A stretch of 64,000 nt of DNA from NCBI GenBank assembly GCA_030144725.1, contig JASKMD010000010.1:1680347-1744346 (forward strand), written 5' to 3'. The position numbers and the translations under genes were made by a program. Of this stretch, positions 50,863-62,228 are shown one piece after another; position 1 is the stretch's first letter; every line of letters starts with the position of its first letter. The notes below the pieces were generated by a model, which worked only from the letters and a program-made list of their open reading frames with translations, was not told the DNA's origin and searched no databases. Source of the stretch: Haematococcus lacustris. Its lineage: Eukaryota; Chlorophyta; Chlorophyceae; Chlamydomonadales; Haematococcaceae.

Positions 50863-51921
50863 TGCAGCGCTCCCTGGAGATATGCAGTCCCTGGCCTGGA
50901 GGATCTGCATGCCCCTGGCAAGGAGCACCAGCCGGGCTACAAGCTGGTCGATGACCGGCCGCCCAAAGCCAGGCAGAGGTCGCACCAGGCAGCAGGGTAC
51001 CGACGGAGCAAGGATGGCTGGGCTTGGAACCACCCATGGGGCCTAGTAGTCTGGACAGGCTATCAGCCTCATAAGTATTAAGCTAGCTAGCTATTAAGGT
51101 AGCTAGTTAAACTAAAGCAAGCCTTGGAAGCATCAAGCTTTCAGGTTGATAAGGAGCCCAGCAATTTGGACGAGAACCACCGATGGGGAGTCTGTAGTCG
51201 TCCAGCCGCAGGTCAACACCTCGGCATGTCTTGCATGGATGTCTTGACATGAGTGTGGTGTGGCCCTGTAGCATTGATACTACGTTGAAGTGCGAAATGA
51301 ATTGACTGCAAACTGGTCTGTCCGCCTTCAAGCAGTGTTTATGTGCATGGTCCTTTGATGCATGTAGTAGTCAAGCAGGCTATCACTGATAGTATCAGCC
51401 TTAAGAGCTGTTAGTATTGTGGTCCAAGGAGGGCATGTGCCACGAGGGATGGGGGTTGCCGTCATTGAGATGCAACCATGAAGCTCAGCCTAATGAGGTC
51501 GTAATCGAGGGAGACTACGCACAGGCACCACCCATTCTCCATGTTGAAAAGGACTTGCTTTTGTGGCAAGCACTGCGTAATGAGAAGGCCTTGCACCTCA
51601 TAGATGGCTAGATAGCATGTCTGTATGAGGTCGATTGCTAGAGCTGCTGCCGTTTGATCACAACTCGTGCTTTATTTTGGTGTAGCATGAGGGGACTTGC
51701 TAGAGCTTAGGGGAGTTGTTTATATACCAAAATTTAGGCAAGGCTCGATGCAATGTAAAATACAGAACCAATTCTGAACCAATAGTCTAGCCTGGACTCC
51801 AGGATTGAGTTGGGTGGTTGGGAGGTTCCGTTGCCTGCGCTCAAAATACAAATGGCTGACGAGCCCGCGTCGGATGTCTCCATATCATCTATAGAAGAAT
51901 CATAGTCCTGAGGCGGCAACG

Positions 51922-54702
51922 ATGGCGAGGGTGTCGTGCAGCAAGGAGGCTGGGCGAATCATACTCTGGATGGTCTGGGTCACTGTTTGGGTAAGGACTG
52001 CTCAGCTTTGTATACAAAGTTCCAGGAGTAGCCGTGCCTAAAGTTATGATGTTGACCTACTCTGGTTCCGCGCTCAGCTCATCACCTCAATCTACGTCGC
52101 GCTCTCAGTGATTACCTTCGGCAAGCTGTGGCAGGCAAGTGCAACCGCGTGCAAGCCAATGGTAGCCTACCATGCTTGCACACTGTGGCCCCATGCTGCT
52201 ACCGTTCCTGCATCTGCCGCTGTCAAAAGATTTGAGAACGGTTCTTTGCAGGCAGCCAATGAGTTCAGCTACGGACCCAAGGACTTGGCCAAGTCCAAAA
52301 TCTGGCGCGCACCCCTGACATCCCTAGTACTGGGTTCGCTTCTGACCTTTGGCTTTAACTTGATGAGCTGTGTCACATTGATCAAGTAAGTATGAACAGT
52401 GCATATGTGCTCTCATTGTGCCATGCTGGAATGGCAAAGTGCCACTGCCTGCCCTTGTGCAGGAAGTCTGTCAACCGGGGAGGACCTGGCTTTGGCTATG
52501 GTGCGATACCTGTGCCTGCGATTGCTGGCTGCAGTGGTTCATGCTGCAACACCACACACTGAGAACAGTGACACAGCTGCAGGCTTCGTTTCAGGTCATT
52601 TGGTCCTCTGATGCAGGCTTCATGGTCGCGTTTGCATTCTCTCTGTCCTTCTTCCTGCTGCTCTGTGGCTTGGTGCTGGACGGCTTCCGTGATGAGGTCA
52701 GGACCCGCCTTGAACCTCAAACTTTCCCCAACGGCACCACGACAGGAGGTGTGTGGCAGGAGTTGGTGTGTACAGCACGCTAGCCTTGTTTAGCTTCAGT
52801 GTTTGGGAGGACAGCGTCTGCCATCATGCCCCATGCACTCTACTTAATGTATTGTACCAATGCATTATGACAGTCTGCTTGTCCTGTTTGACATTGTGTT
52901 TTGACAGTTGCTTTACACTGCCGCCGTGCATGGCTGCCTTGCACTACTACGCCGGGACAATTGACTGCATACCTTCTCACATCATCTTTCGGCCATCATC
53001 AACACCATCATCATTGCTGTCCTCCTCGTTAGCATCAGTATCAGTGCATGGCACATGCACAGCCTTGTGTCAACCTCCCACATGGCTCCTGCTGCCTTGC
53101 CGCAGCCCATTCCTGGAGCACGTACAGCAGCGAAACCTTTGTGGGTGCGGAAGTGCTGTCGCTGCTCTCCTTCGTCACCTACTTCCTCTTTGCTATCGTC
53201 CTGGTCGTGCTGCAGTCAACAGTCAACGAGCAGCTAGGCATTGGTGAGCGCATGTGGCCTAGCTGCACACTGCAGCACAGCATCCATCATCCAGCATGCA
53301 CAGTTATAGTGAGGAGGATGCGGCACCGTTGCAAATACCAGGGCGTGTGGGTTGAGCATCTTTGAATGGCCGCCTGCTTTTCCACGGCCATGGCGTCTGC
53401 TTAGTAGCAGCTCTGGAGGTGCAAGCTTTGCATCTTAGTCATGGCCAGGCTGGCACAGACAGCGCTGCCCACACCCACTATCTCATTCTTGCTGGCGCTT
53501 GTTTGTATCGTGGCAGAGCTACTGTTGGCGATGTATTGGCATTGCTGTTGCAGATAGTGCCAGCACAGCCAACCCCTACATGGCAGCCTTTGAATCCGGC
53601 ACCGCGCATGTGCCATTGAAAAACAACACTGATCCGCCAGTGGCTCCCCCTGACTACGAATACGCCCAGTATGACGACTATGACCAGCAGCAGCAACAGC
53701 AGCGCCAGCAGCAGGTGAGGAAGCACCCTGCACAGCTCAATCAAAGCAGTAGCGTTGCGTGGCAGAGATGTCAAGTAGTGATGCCCAGTGCATGTTGCCC
53801 ACACCCCTTACCCGAGCACTCAGCTGTGTTGAGCTGCAATCAAGTACTTGAGGCAAGCAGAAGCATGTAGGGCGTAGGCACTGGGTACACAATCAAGAGA
53901 ACGCGAGAAACGGGGTGGCTCAACTTAGGTGCTTATCTGTATCTATGAGCCCATGATGAACCAGCTGACGACTGAGCTCATGGGCAGCCAGCTGTCGATG
54001 GCTTACAACATGCAGGGATTGCACTGTTGCTTCCCAAGCAACCCTCGAATTTCACAGGGTTCAGGGGGTTCAAAGATATAGAATCGTATCATGAATAATG
54101 TCACTGTCAGCTTGAACTGAGCAGGTGGTGATGGTCAGCATCACATGGTTATGAGTAAGTACAGTGTACGGATATCACCCACGCACACACCGTACATGGT
54201 TTCCGCCACGCGCATGGTTTCACATCAGCTTACCCTCAAAACCAGCAACCCACCCCATGCGTGGTGACAGCAAGGACCCCATGTGTGACAGCACATCTTG
54301 ATTTAGTAGTGAGCTCATGCGCCTCAGCGTGGCCTGCCGCTCTCCCCACAAAGCACTGTCATTTCTGCTGCTGCTCTTGTGGCTGTGCAACGTGTTCTAT
54401 AACCTCTCCCTGTGCCCGCCGCGCAGGTGGGTGGCTTCTACCAGCAGGCCGGCTACCCACCCACAGCCCAGGGCGCCCCAGTGCCTCACCCAGGGCCACA
54501 GGGTTACTACCAGCAGGGGGGCCAAGTGGCACCTGTGGACTATGATGGCAACACATACCCCGGCAAGGTGACCGCCCAGGCCTATGCCAGTGCAGGCTTT
54601 GCTGCCATCGGGGCATTGAACGTCACCAGCACGCCCGCGGAGGCAGGGCCACAAGGCCAGCAGGCGGCTGGCTACCAGCATGCTGGCCACCAGGCAATCT
54701 AG
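51922..54702 (+). CDS. Four-pass (tetraspan/MARVEL-like) membrane protein with Gln/Tyr/Pro-rich tail
   Basis: Exons 51922-51990, 52078-52134, 52252-52385, 52463-52500, 52617-52696, 53106-53243, 53554-53714 and 54427-54702 (TAG). All junctions are in phase except 52696 to 53106, where an extra small exon or an alternative donor is needed. Four membrane helices are clear: about residues 12-36 (RIILWMVWVTVWLITSIYVA), 61-85 (SLVLGSLLTFGFNLMSCVTLI), GFMVAFAFSLSFFLLLCGLV, and LSLLSFVTYFLFAIVLVVLQ. The tail of roughly 145 residues is rich in Gln, Tyr, Pro and Gly and contains a CAG-coded Gln run. The layout resembles synaptogyrin/MARVEL-type vesicle proteins, but family membership is an inference. 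Intron 2 begins GC (CAG|GCAAGT). Tandem repeats follow directly after the stop. Confidence 0.75.
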
Positions 54703-54707
54703 AGTAC

Positions 54708-54796
54708 TAGCATGCTGACTATCAGGCGAATCAAACTAGCAGCATGCTGACTATCAGGCGAATTAAACTAGCAGCATGCTGGCCATCAGGCGAACT
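54708..54796. repeat. Three 36-38-bp tandem units after the tetraspan stop codon
   Basis: Units contain AGCATGCTGACTATCAGGCGAA. The first begins six bases after the TAG, so the array should lie in the 3' untranslated region. Confidence 0.85.
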
Positions 54797-55057
54797 TGAG
54801 GAGCACATGTGTGTATGAACGCTGAAGTCGGTAATGTGCTGTGTCAGCTACACGAGCATGGATCTGAATGACTGCGGGTATGTAAGAGCCCTCATGGCTC
54901 CCATGTGGGTGCATGGGCATCGAGCTGTGCTGCTGCTGTGCAAGCACCGGGAGGCCCCTGAAATGTGGGTGTAGCAGCTGCCGACTCTGAAGTGGTGTGA
55001 CAAGTCGGTGGGGCCCCGATGGGCTACCCTAGCCCGCTGCCGAGACGCAGCTCATAC

Positions 55058-55062
55058 TGTAA
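55058..55062 (+). terminator. Putative TGTAA polyadenylation signal for the tetraspan gene
   Basis: TGTAA lies about 355 bases after the stop and is the chlorophyte-type signal. Confidence 0.45.
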
Positions 55063-55340
55063 CCATTGAAGCGTGCCATACCATTACAATGCAATGTGAG
55101 AAAAGGCACAGCAGGTAATGCAGGCTGGCCAGGATAGCCTAAGCACTGTCATTGCAACGACCAGGCCATTAACCCCTCTCCCTGTTGACTTGATGGTTTG
55201 TCGGGGTCCGTGGCATCGATGCTGCCTATTGAGTCAGATCACACGTTGGATTGCAAGTTCACGGGCATTGATTCTATCTACGCCCGGGCGACCCACCTAT
55301 CGCCTGTGTTACGCGCAACACCAGCTGTGTTGGCTTCGGA

Positions 55341-55799
55341 ATGGGCGAGTGTCGTGCATGTCACATCAGCGACATTGAGTACAAATGCGTGCCCTGCGGC
55401 TGTCCCGCCCTGTGCAAAGCTTGCGCCATGAAGATGGCGACGGGAGGCAAGTGCAAGGTGCGACAAAGACCTACTTCTCCCTAGGTTTGCTAAGTCAGCT
55501 CTGGATTTCACGTCACACGCTAGTCCTTCACGGCTCTTAGCTCTCTAGCTACATACTCCCTTGCAAACACCTCAGACGCACAGTTGCACTCCAGTTGTCC
55601 ACAAGGTGGTGGTGGTCAGCAGTACGGTATGGTGTGTGTCCTAATGTTCACCGTCACATGAATCACTTTGCTTGACGAGCTGTCCTGAAGTGCATACAGC
55701 AATGTCCTGAAGTGCAAGCACCTTGGCTGCTCCATGCAGGTGTGCGGAAAAATGTTTGTGGAGGTGAAGCAGTTGAGGCCCCCCACCCCCACCAGCTGA
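55341..55799 (+). CDS. Small Cys-rich zinc-finger (RING-like) protein
   Basis: Exons 55341-55457 and 55740-55799 (TGA) join in phase to a 58-residue protein: ATG then GECRACH..., with CVPCGCPALCKACAMKMATG and, across the intron, CKVCGKMFVEVKQL. Three Cys-x-x-Cys pairs, further Cys and one His fit a compact RING-like zinc finger. Similar CKxCAMKMATGGKCxVC segments occur in protist and algal proteins annotated as RING fingers (from memory). The frame is open upstream of the ATG for about 50 bases and could be preceded by another exon using the acceptor at 55324, so the true N-terminus may be longer. Function is unknown; ubiquitin-ligase activity is not demonstrated. Confidence 0.6.
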
Positions 55800-57418
55800 A
55801 GCCGTGCTCCCAGTACCTCTGCCAGGTTGGCGCCCGGCATCTATACCTTCATGCAGGCCCAGCTCGTGAAGGGCATGGGGGTCTGGGCTTAGGTCCACAG
55901 GGGGTGGGGTGACAGGGAATGAGGAGGGGCCATGGAGAGGTATGGAGAGGGGCCATGGAGAGGATGGGAATGAGGAGGGGCAGAGACGGCAGGGGGGGCA
56001 GAGAGGGCAGGGTGTGCAGAGAGTGGCGGGGAGGGTACAAAGGGGTAGGGAGGGGCAGGGAGGGCAGGGTTGGCAGGCCAGCCTAGAGGTGGTAGGCATC
56101 GCCCCTACTACCTCCCACCCCACTCCCAAGAACAGGCGGGCTGTAGAGGTGTGAATGTGAGGGGGGTTTACCCAGCCTGACAGTAGGTACCAGGCCCCTC
56201 TGGCACCCCTTTGCTCTGCCACCAGTCCAGCTGCATCCTCTGTCCCTCAGCCTGGCGATGGGTCCAGCCTCCATCTGAACATCGGTACTACAGGGTGGTA
56301 TCTGGACACACCAGCTGAGGCCTGGGCAGACCTCCTGCCTTGGCTCTACCCTGGCCTGACCCTGACTTACCCCCCCGCCCTACCTTGCCTCACCCCCAAC
56401 ATGTCCTGCCCACCAGCAGCTAGCTGGGCGATGTGGTGTCTGAACCCCATGCTGTTTCATAGCCACACCGCGGGCCAATGCTGTGTTGCTGTGTTGTAGT
56501 GACACAGCTGTAAGCACTAGCCTGCCATGCCGACATGCCGACATGCCGGGATGTTACGTGCCCTCAGCATCCATCAACTTCATGGCCACACAACACACAC
56601 GCACACACCCATAAACGCATGTTACCTGACATGCCAGCTGGCTGTGAGAACAGGTTGCTTGGTGCTTACGCTGATGGTTTATTGATCTGTTTTTGCGCAT
56701 TTGTGACAAGGATGTTACGTGGCATGCGTGCAACGTATGGCGCGCAACGTTATGGGTGGGATGTACCCCAGCCTTGGCAGTAGGTACTGGCCCCCTTTCT
56801 GGCACCCCCCTTTGTTGAGGATGCTACATGGCATGCGCGCACAAAGTTCATGGCTTCAACATATACACATACTCACACATGCAATGCTGCTGCAGTGCAG
56901 TGCAGTGCCGTGCTGCTGCTGTCAGTGTCAGGCCACACCTCACCCACTGCTTGGTGCTGCTGCTGCTGGCTGAGCCCCTTAGGCACTGCTGCTGCAGGCA
57001 GCTCAGGGACTGCTGCTCAGCGGCACGCCTGCCACACCAGTACCTACCCAGGCAGCCAGCTCGCCCACAGCATGTCCTCAGCAGCAGCTGGCTTAGCTGT
57101 GGCAGCAGCAGCAGCAGCAGCAGCAGGCATCTGGATCACACTCAGGAAGCTGCCGTGGAGGCGTGCTAGGGCTGGGAGTGAGGTCACATGCAGGCCTATG
57201 AGTAACTCCTCAAAGTTTGACTCAGCCCCCTCAGCAAGTATGACGCTCGCCCCGGTCACACAATTCATGGTACCGTTGCCTGCCATGCAAGCCCCCAGCC
57301 ATGCCGGACAGCTGCCTAGCCCATGTCCCCCTCCTATGCAAGCCCCCCATGACCTGCCAGCTCCTGGTCAGGTCCTGGTGGATGCCCCCTCGCCAGGGCA
57401 TCCGCAGCTTCCCGGCAG
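55800..57418. other. Region without a supported gene
   Basis: Lies between the zinc-finger gene and the first recognised EXD2-like exon. It may contain missing 5' exons of the EXD2-like gene. GGAGGGGC-type purine repeats are at 55919-56075. No 3'-5' exonuclease motif (DEDD type) could be read in either strand. Confidence 0.45.
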
Positions 57419-57534
57419 CTGTGCGGTGCGGCAAACACAGCTGTACGACAATTGCCGCATTCTGGTGGGTGGCGGCCTGGCACGCCACACTAGGCCCCGC
57501 CCACTCACATGTCTGCACTGTGTGCTGCAGCTGC

Positions 57535-57574
<40 letters not shown>

Positions 57575-60500
57575 TTTCTCGTCGACTCTACATTTGACTG
57601 GCACTTGAGAGGAAGAGAAAACATGGTCAGTTGAGTGAGTCAGTTGAGAGAGCGTTGAGTGGTCAGTTGAGTGGTCAGTTGAGTGAGCAGGAGAATGAGA
57701 TGAGAGCGGGAGAATGCAATGCTATCCTGTGTGTGACACGGGTGCTGAACCATAGTCCCGCCCGCCCACCCGCCCACCCGCCCGCCCGCCCGCCCGCCCG
57801 CCTGCTCATTTATCAATCGCCTACTCACCCTTCCCTGCTCGCTGGCCCCTGCACAGGCTCCTGATGGCCAGCCGCTGTGCACATGCAGTGCCAAGAAAAT
57901 TGCATGGTAAGTTGCAAGCACCGTATTCATGCATCATGGCACCCTCCACGCTGCTTGTTCTGCCCATACCGCATGGGAGGAGGATCAGGGGAAACAGGTG
58001 TCTGGGCTGACATTCCACAGTCACTCACGAATCACATTTGAGTCACACCCAGGTCACACCCTGGTCATACATCAGTCACACGGAGCCAAAGGGTGACAGG
58101 AGCATGGTGGTGCTTGGTGGGTGGTGGTGCAGGTATGCGGCACGGGGGCTGGGTCAGGTGGTGCAGGAGGACCCCCTCACCCTGCAGCTGGCCTTTGAGC
58201 CTGCGGGTCGAGGCCATGCCGATGACAGCTACTACATCGTGAGTGGCACCATGATGCATTCTGCTCAGATACCTGACAAGGCCTAGACCTGGAAAGTGGC
58301 CAAGCAGCACCAGCGCATTGACACTCACCCATCTTGAGTGGGACCTTGTTGCATTCTGCTCAGACACCTGACAAGGCACCTGACAAGGACTCAGACACCT
58401 GACAAGGCCTGGACCTGCGATGGGGCCAAGCAGCACCCGCGCATTGACTCACACCCATCAGCTTAACCCACCACCGCTGTACTGGATTTCCACCTGCACT
58501 GCATGTGACCTGGCAGGCTTACACATCGAGAGTGGACACGTGTGCTGCAGCATCAAGAACCAGCTGGACCACTCTGTAGTATTGATGGCCTGAGTGCCGC
58601 TTGTGCTGAAGCCTGTGGTGCCAGCTAGGTCGCTCTAAAGTATCGATGGCCTGAGTGGTGCAGCATGTCAAGTGTAATGTGTAATGTGTGATGACTGTCA
58701 AGTGTAATGTGTCAGTGGTGTGTGATGATGCGTGTGACGCACTGTGCTGCAGTCGGATAAAGAGAACCAGTGTGTGGTGTGCGGCGTCAGGAGCCAGGAA
58801 GACAGCACCCCAGCAGGCGGTGCCCTGGCTGCCCAGGCGGGCCCGGTCCTTGAAGAAGGCAACATCAGAGCTGCAGGGCAGACGCCGGGGCTGGAGCCGG
58901 GGCAGGGGCAAGACTGCAGCCGTAAGCATGTAGGCAGTGGCAGCCACGAGAATGGTGATGGCGGCAGTGACAGTAGCAGCGGCAAAGGAAGCAGCAGGCC
59001 AAGCAAGCTCCAGAGCCAGCATCCCGCTTCGAGCCCCTCAGCCCCTCTACAGCCTCCTGCCCCTGGCCCTGGGCATGTGCGGCACAGCATCGTGCCCCAT
59101 TGCTACCGCCGCTACTTTCCCCTGCACTACAAGTCACACCTCAGCCATGACATCGTGCTCCTCTGCCTTCGTTGCCACCAGGTGCTTAGCCCAGGGTTTC
59201 TTTCACCGCACACTCTCCTCATTCATTGGTCGCACGGTGTGCATGGGTGATGACTGCATGCAAGCCACCTCCCTGTGTGGGGTGTGGTCAATGATCAACC
59301 GACCTCCCCCTCCCCCTCCTCCTCCCCCTCCTCCTCCCCCTCCCCCTCCCCCTCCCCCTCCCCCTCCCCCTCCCCCTCCCCCTCCCCCTCCCCCTCCCCC
59401 TCCCCCTCCCCCTCCCCCTCCCCCTCCCCCTCCCCCTCCCCCTCCCCCTCCCCCTCCCCCTCCCCCTCCCCCTCCCCCTCCCCCTCCCCCTCCCCCTCCC
59501 CCTCCCCCTCCCCCTCCCCCTGGCCCTGGCCCTGGCCCTGGCCCTGGCCCTGGCCCTGGCCCTGGCCCTGGCCCTGGCCCTGGCCCTGGCCCTGGCCCTG
59601 GCCCTGGCCCTGGCCCTGGCCCTGGCCCTGGCCCTGGCCCTGGCCCTGGCCCTGGCCCTCCCCCTCCCCCTGGCCCTCCCCCTCCCCCTGGCCCTCCCCC
59701 TGGCCCTCCCCCTGGCCCTCCCCCTGGCCCTCCCCCTGGCCCTGGCCCTGGCCCTGGCCCTGGCCCTGGCCCTGGCCCTGGCCCTGGCCCTGGCCCTGGC
59801 CCTGGCCCTGGCCCTGGCCCTGGCCCTGGCCCTGGCCCTGGCCCTGGCCCTGGCCCTGGCCCTGGCCCTGGCCCTGGCCCTGGCCCTGGCCCTGGCCCTG
59901 GCCCTGGCCCTGGCCCTGGCCCTGGCCCTGGCCACCACCACCTTCCTCTAAGCCTCATGTTTCCACCCAGCTTGCCACCCCAGCTTGCCACCCCTCAGCA
60001 TTGACCCTGCTTTCAGGAATGCAGCAAGTGTGACCACCAGCGAATGGTGCACCTGGGGTCACACTATGACGCTCCCCCTCCATGATGAGTCTCAGCGCAT
60101 GCTCCAGGATGCAAGCCGCAGCACAGTTCGCAGCGCCGCCACAGCCCTGCTGAAACAGGTAAGCATGCGTAGGAGTAAGCAGGAAGATACACGAGGCCGC
60201 TCCAGCATGTAGCATGTAGGCAGGTAAGCCTGAGTGGTAGAGGGGTAGAGTGGTAAGCCTGCTATGACAACCATCACAACACCTCAGGCAGGGACGAGGG
60301 CCGCAAGGGATTAGGGGCATCCCACTCTTGTGACAGTTTCTCCTGTTGTGTTGGCCCCCCTTTCTCCCCTCCCCTCCCCTCTCCTCTTCCCCTGCCTCCT
60401 CTCCAGCATCAGGGGTAGGAGGAATGGATGAACCGTTCCTCAGCATAAGGGAAGAAACGCACGATGACCTGAAAAGCAGGAAGTCATGGGCTTTGGCGGG

Positions 60501-60983
60501 AGGGCATATGAATGGCATGTATGCCCACAGGGGACCATACCACAGCAGCGGCGGCAGCAGCTGCTGCAACTAGTGGCTAATGGCTTGGGAGTGGCACCCG
60601 AGGATGTCAGCCACGCCTGCTTGCTACAAGCTGCGCAGCTGCAGCCTCGCATGGTCAACCCCACATGGTAAGTGCATGCAACCTGGGCTTTGTAGCGTGC
60701 GCCTGTGGTCTAGGGAAGGTTTGGATAGGAGGTGCGGGGCTGACCTGGGCATCTTCATCTTAATGACCTGTTTCCATCGCGCTTGACCCGCAGGGTATCG
60801 CATGCCGAGAAGGTGGCCGCTGCGTTGCGCGACGACGCGGCGTTGGAGGGTTTTGTTCGGGACTGGCGCCGCCATTTTCTTGAATCCATGCGTCCGCGCT
60901 ACCTTCCTCCGCACTGGAGTGTGCATTCCCGCGTGTTCAGCACCTGCAGCGAGCGGCAGTCCGCACGGCACCCGCCTGCCTGA
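57419..60983 (+). CDS. EXD2-like protein, C-terminal region (5' incomplete, probable frameshift)
   Basis: Exons: about 57419-57464, 57857-57906, 58133-58238, 58753-59181, 60041-60158, 60531-60667 and 60794-60983 (TGA). They read LYDNCRIL, APDGQPLCTCSAKKIAW, YAARGLGQVVQEDPLTLQL, CVVCG, SIVPHCYRRYFPLHYKSHLS, HDIVLLCLRCHQ, ALLKQ and FVRDWRRHFLESMRPRYLPP. This order matches the region after the exonuclease domain in EXD2-type proteins, including a zinc-binding CxxC...CxxCH pair. The exonuclease domain itself was not found upstream. Two oddities: an 80-residue Ser/Gly/Pro-rich insertion splits the zinc motif, and exon 60041-60158 is one base too long. Its frame shifts at a C5 run (60074-60078). 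The intron 59182-60040 contains a 630-bp hexamer array. Confidence 0.7.
58250..58460. repeat. Imperfect tandem duplication in an EXD2-like intron
   Basis: Two copies of CATTCTGCTCAGA-ACCTGACAAGG followed by CCAAGCAGCACC-GCGCATTGAC, with an extra CACCTGACAAGG block in the second copy. Confidence 0.75.
59302..59932. repeat. (CCCCCT)n / (GGCCCT)n hexamer array
   Basis: About 36 CCCCCT units switch at 59521 to about 65 GGCCCT units, with a mixed zone at 59658-59738. The array lies in the intron between EXD2-like exons 58753-59181 and 60041-60158. Poly-Pro, Gly-Pro, Pro-Trp or Arg-Ala frames across it are artefacts. Confidence 0.95.
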
Positions 60984-61352
60984 CAGTTTCCTATGGCACA
61001 CGTAGCACGTCATTATGCGCCGATCAGCGAGCGTTGAGTGCGGGCGGATGAACCCGCAGCCATCGGCCATACGAAGTAACTTTGGTCAGTTGAGTCGTCC
61101 GAGCGATGTGGGAACACCGCTAACGTCGAAACAAGACGAGGTGGAACCGAAATGTAAATGTGTTGTCTTCATGATGTGAGGTTGTTCGACCGCTCTTACC
61201 TTCTGAAAGCAGAGGACTTGAGTGCTGTGTTGACATATAAGAGTATACATGCACTCGTTAGAAAGACATTGCGCTTGTCACATGAATTCGAAGTAGCATG
61301 AGTAGCCATATCAGTCACGTAAACCCCCTACAGGCCACCGTGGGCAGGGTCA
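60984..61352. other. 3' region between convergent genes
   Basis: Separates the EXD2-like stop from the stop of the minus-strand membrane protein. It contains a TGTAA at 61153-61157. Confidence 0.5.
61153..61157 (+). terminator. Putative TGTAA polyadenylation signal for the EXD2-like gene
   Basis: TGTAA lies 170 bases after the TGA, a typical chlorophyte distance and motif. Confidence 0.5.
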
Positions 61353-62228
61353 TCATTGCTCCGTAGCATCTTCTGTCAGAGGGCCATGTAGCCGCACAGG
61401 CTTCACTCGCCTCCGGGCCACCTTCGTCCCCGGCCTCGACCAAAACTCGCCGGTCGCCTCCGCCTCTTCTCCGGGAGTTGCGCCTCCAGCCTGTTTCGCG
61501 AGCCGCTCTTCCCGTGTCAGCAACGCCTCAGCTGCGACATCGCTGGCGTAACGACCCTCGTAATATGCGAAGTCGTCCACCGCGCCGTACCCTTTCTTTC
61601 CTTTCGTGACGTAGCTTCGAGAGTCTCCCGTTTGTAACACGCCCACGCCGGGCGGAGCACCGATCTCACGATCGCCGAGCTGCGCTCGCAACTTTGCCAT
61701 CGGGCCTGACATGTTCGGCTTGGCGCGCATCGGCAGCTCTGCAACCACGTCCATCCTGCGCAAACCCACAAGCCCAATTTCTTGAGGACAAAAAACCCCC
61801 CTTTGCTTCCGTCTCACCTCCTTACGTCCTCGTCCCACCTCTTTATGCCATAGTACTCATCTCCCTTTGCCCTCGTCTCGACCACCGTTGCGGCCACCTC
61901 ACATCTCCAATCCCTTATGCTCACATCTATTTACCTCCTAATCTACCACACATTTCTCGCATAAATTTACCTCCTAATTTACCTGTACTTTGAGCCGACC
62001 TGTCCACCAGCCCTTTGCCTTCACAACCCCCCCGCCCCCCCACATCTCTCCAGCGGCCCCTCCCACCCCTCATCCTGGGATTGCCTTCCTCCTTTTCTCC
62101 ACGCACCCACGCCGCCTCCCCGCACCTGCCCAGCCACCCTCCCCGTCTGTGCAGCCTGTGACTCACTTGTAAAACAAGCGGTACAAGCCAAAGTACATGA
62201 AGACCAGGAAGGCCAACAGAGCAGCCAT
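61353..62228 (-). CDS. Small single-pass membrane protein of unknown function
   Basis: Two exons, 62167-62228 and 61353-61755, join in phase (AA|G) to a 154-residue protein. The first 20 residues form a hydrophobic segment, MAALLAFLVFMYFGLYRLFY, which could act as a signal anchor. The rest is soluble and charged (AKLRAQLGDREIGAPPGVGV, YVTKGKKGYGAVDDFAYYEG) and ends in a basic stretch KVARRRVKPVRLHGP. The donor GTGAGT and acceptor GCGCAG are good. I do not recognise the family. The reading AAGCG just before the ATG stays open, so an upstream exon is possible. Confidence 0.6.

Larger units (their letters stand above)
47897..51921. other. 4-kb gene-poor region
   Basis: Lies between the divergent pherophorin and tetraspan genes and should contain both promoters. 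It holds a 26-bp tandem duplication (49461-49512), a larger imperfect direct repeat (49960-50257) and a foldback element (50570-50862). Frames at 48490-48984, 49000-49344 and 50737-51081 show no recognised domain or splice support. DNA right of 51060 is relatively AT-rich. Confidence 0.5.

Noticed and set aside
50597..51081. Coding gene over the foldback element
   Set aside because: The frames run through the inverted arms and are mirrored on both strands, as expected from G/C-rich palindromic DNA.
59203..60033. Frames of 217-355 codons encoding poly-Pro, Gly-Pro, Pro-Trp, Arg-Ala
   Set aside because: They follow from the hexamer array, which lies in an intron of the EXD2-like gene; the conserved exons are on both sides.
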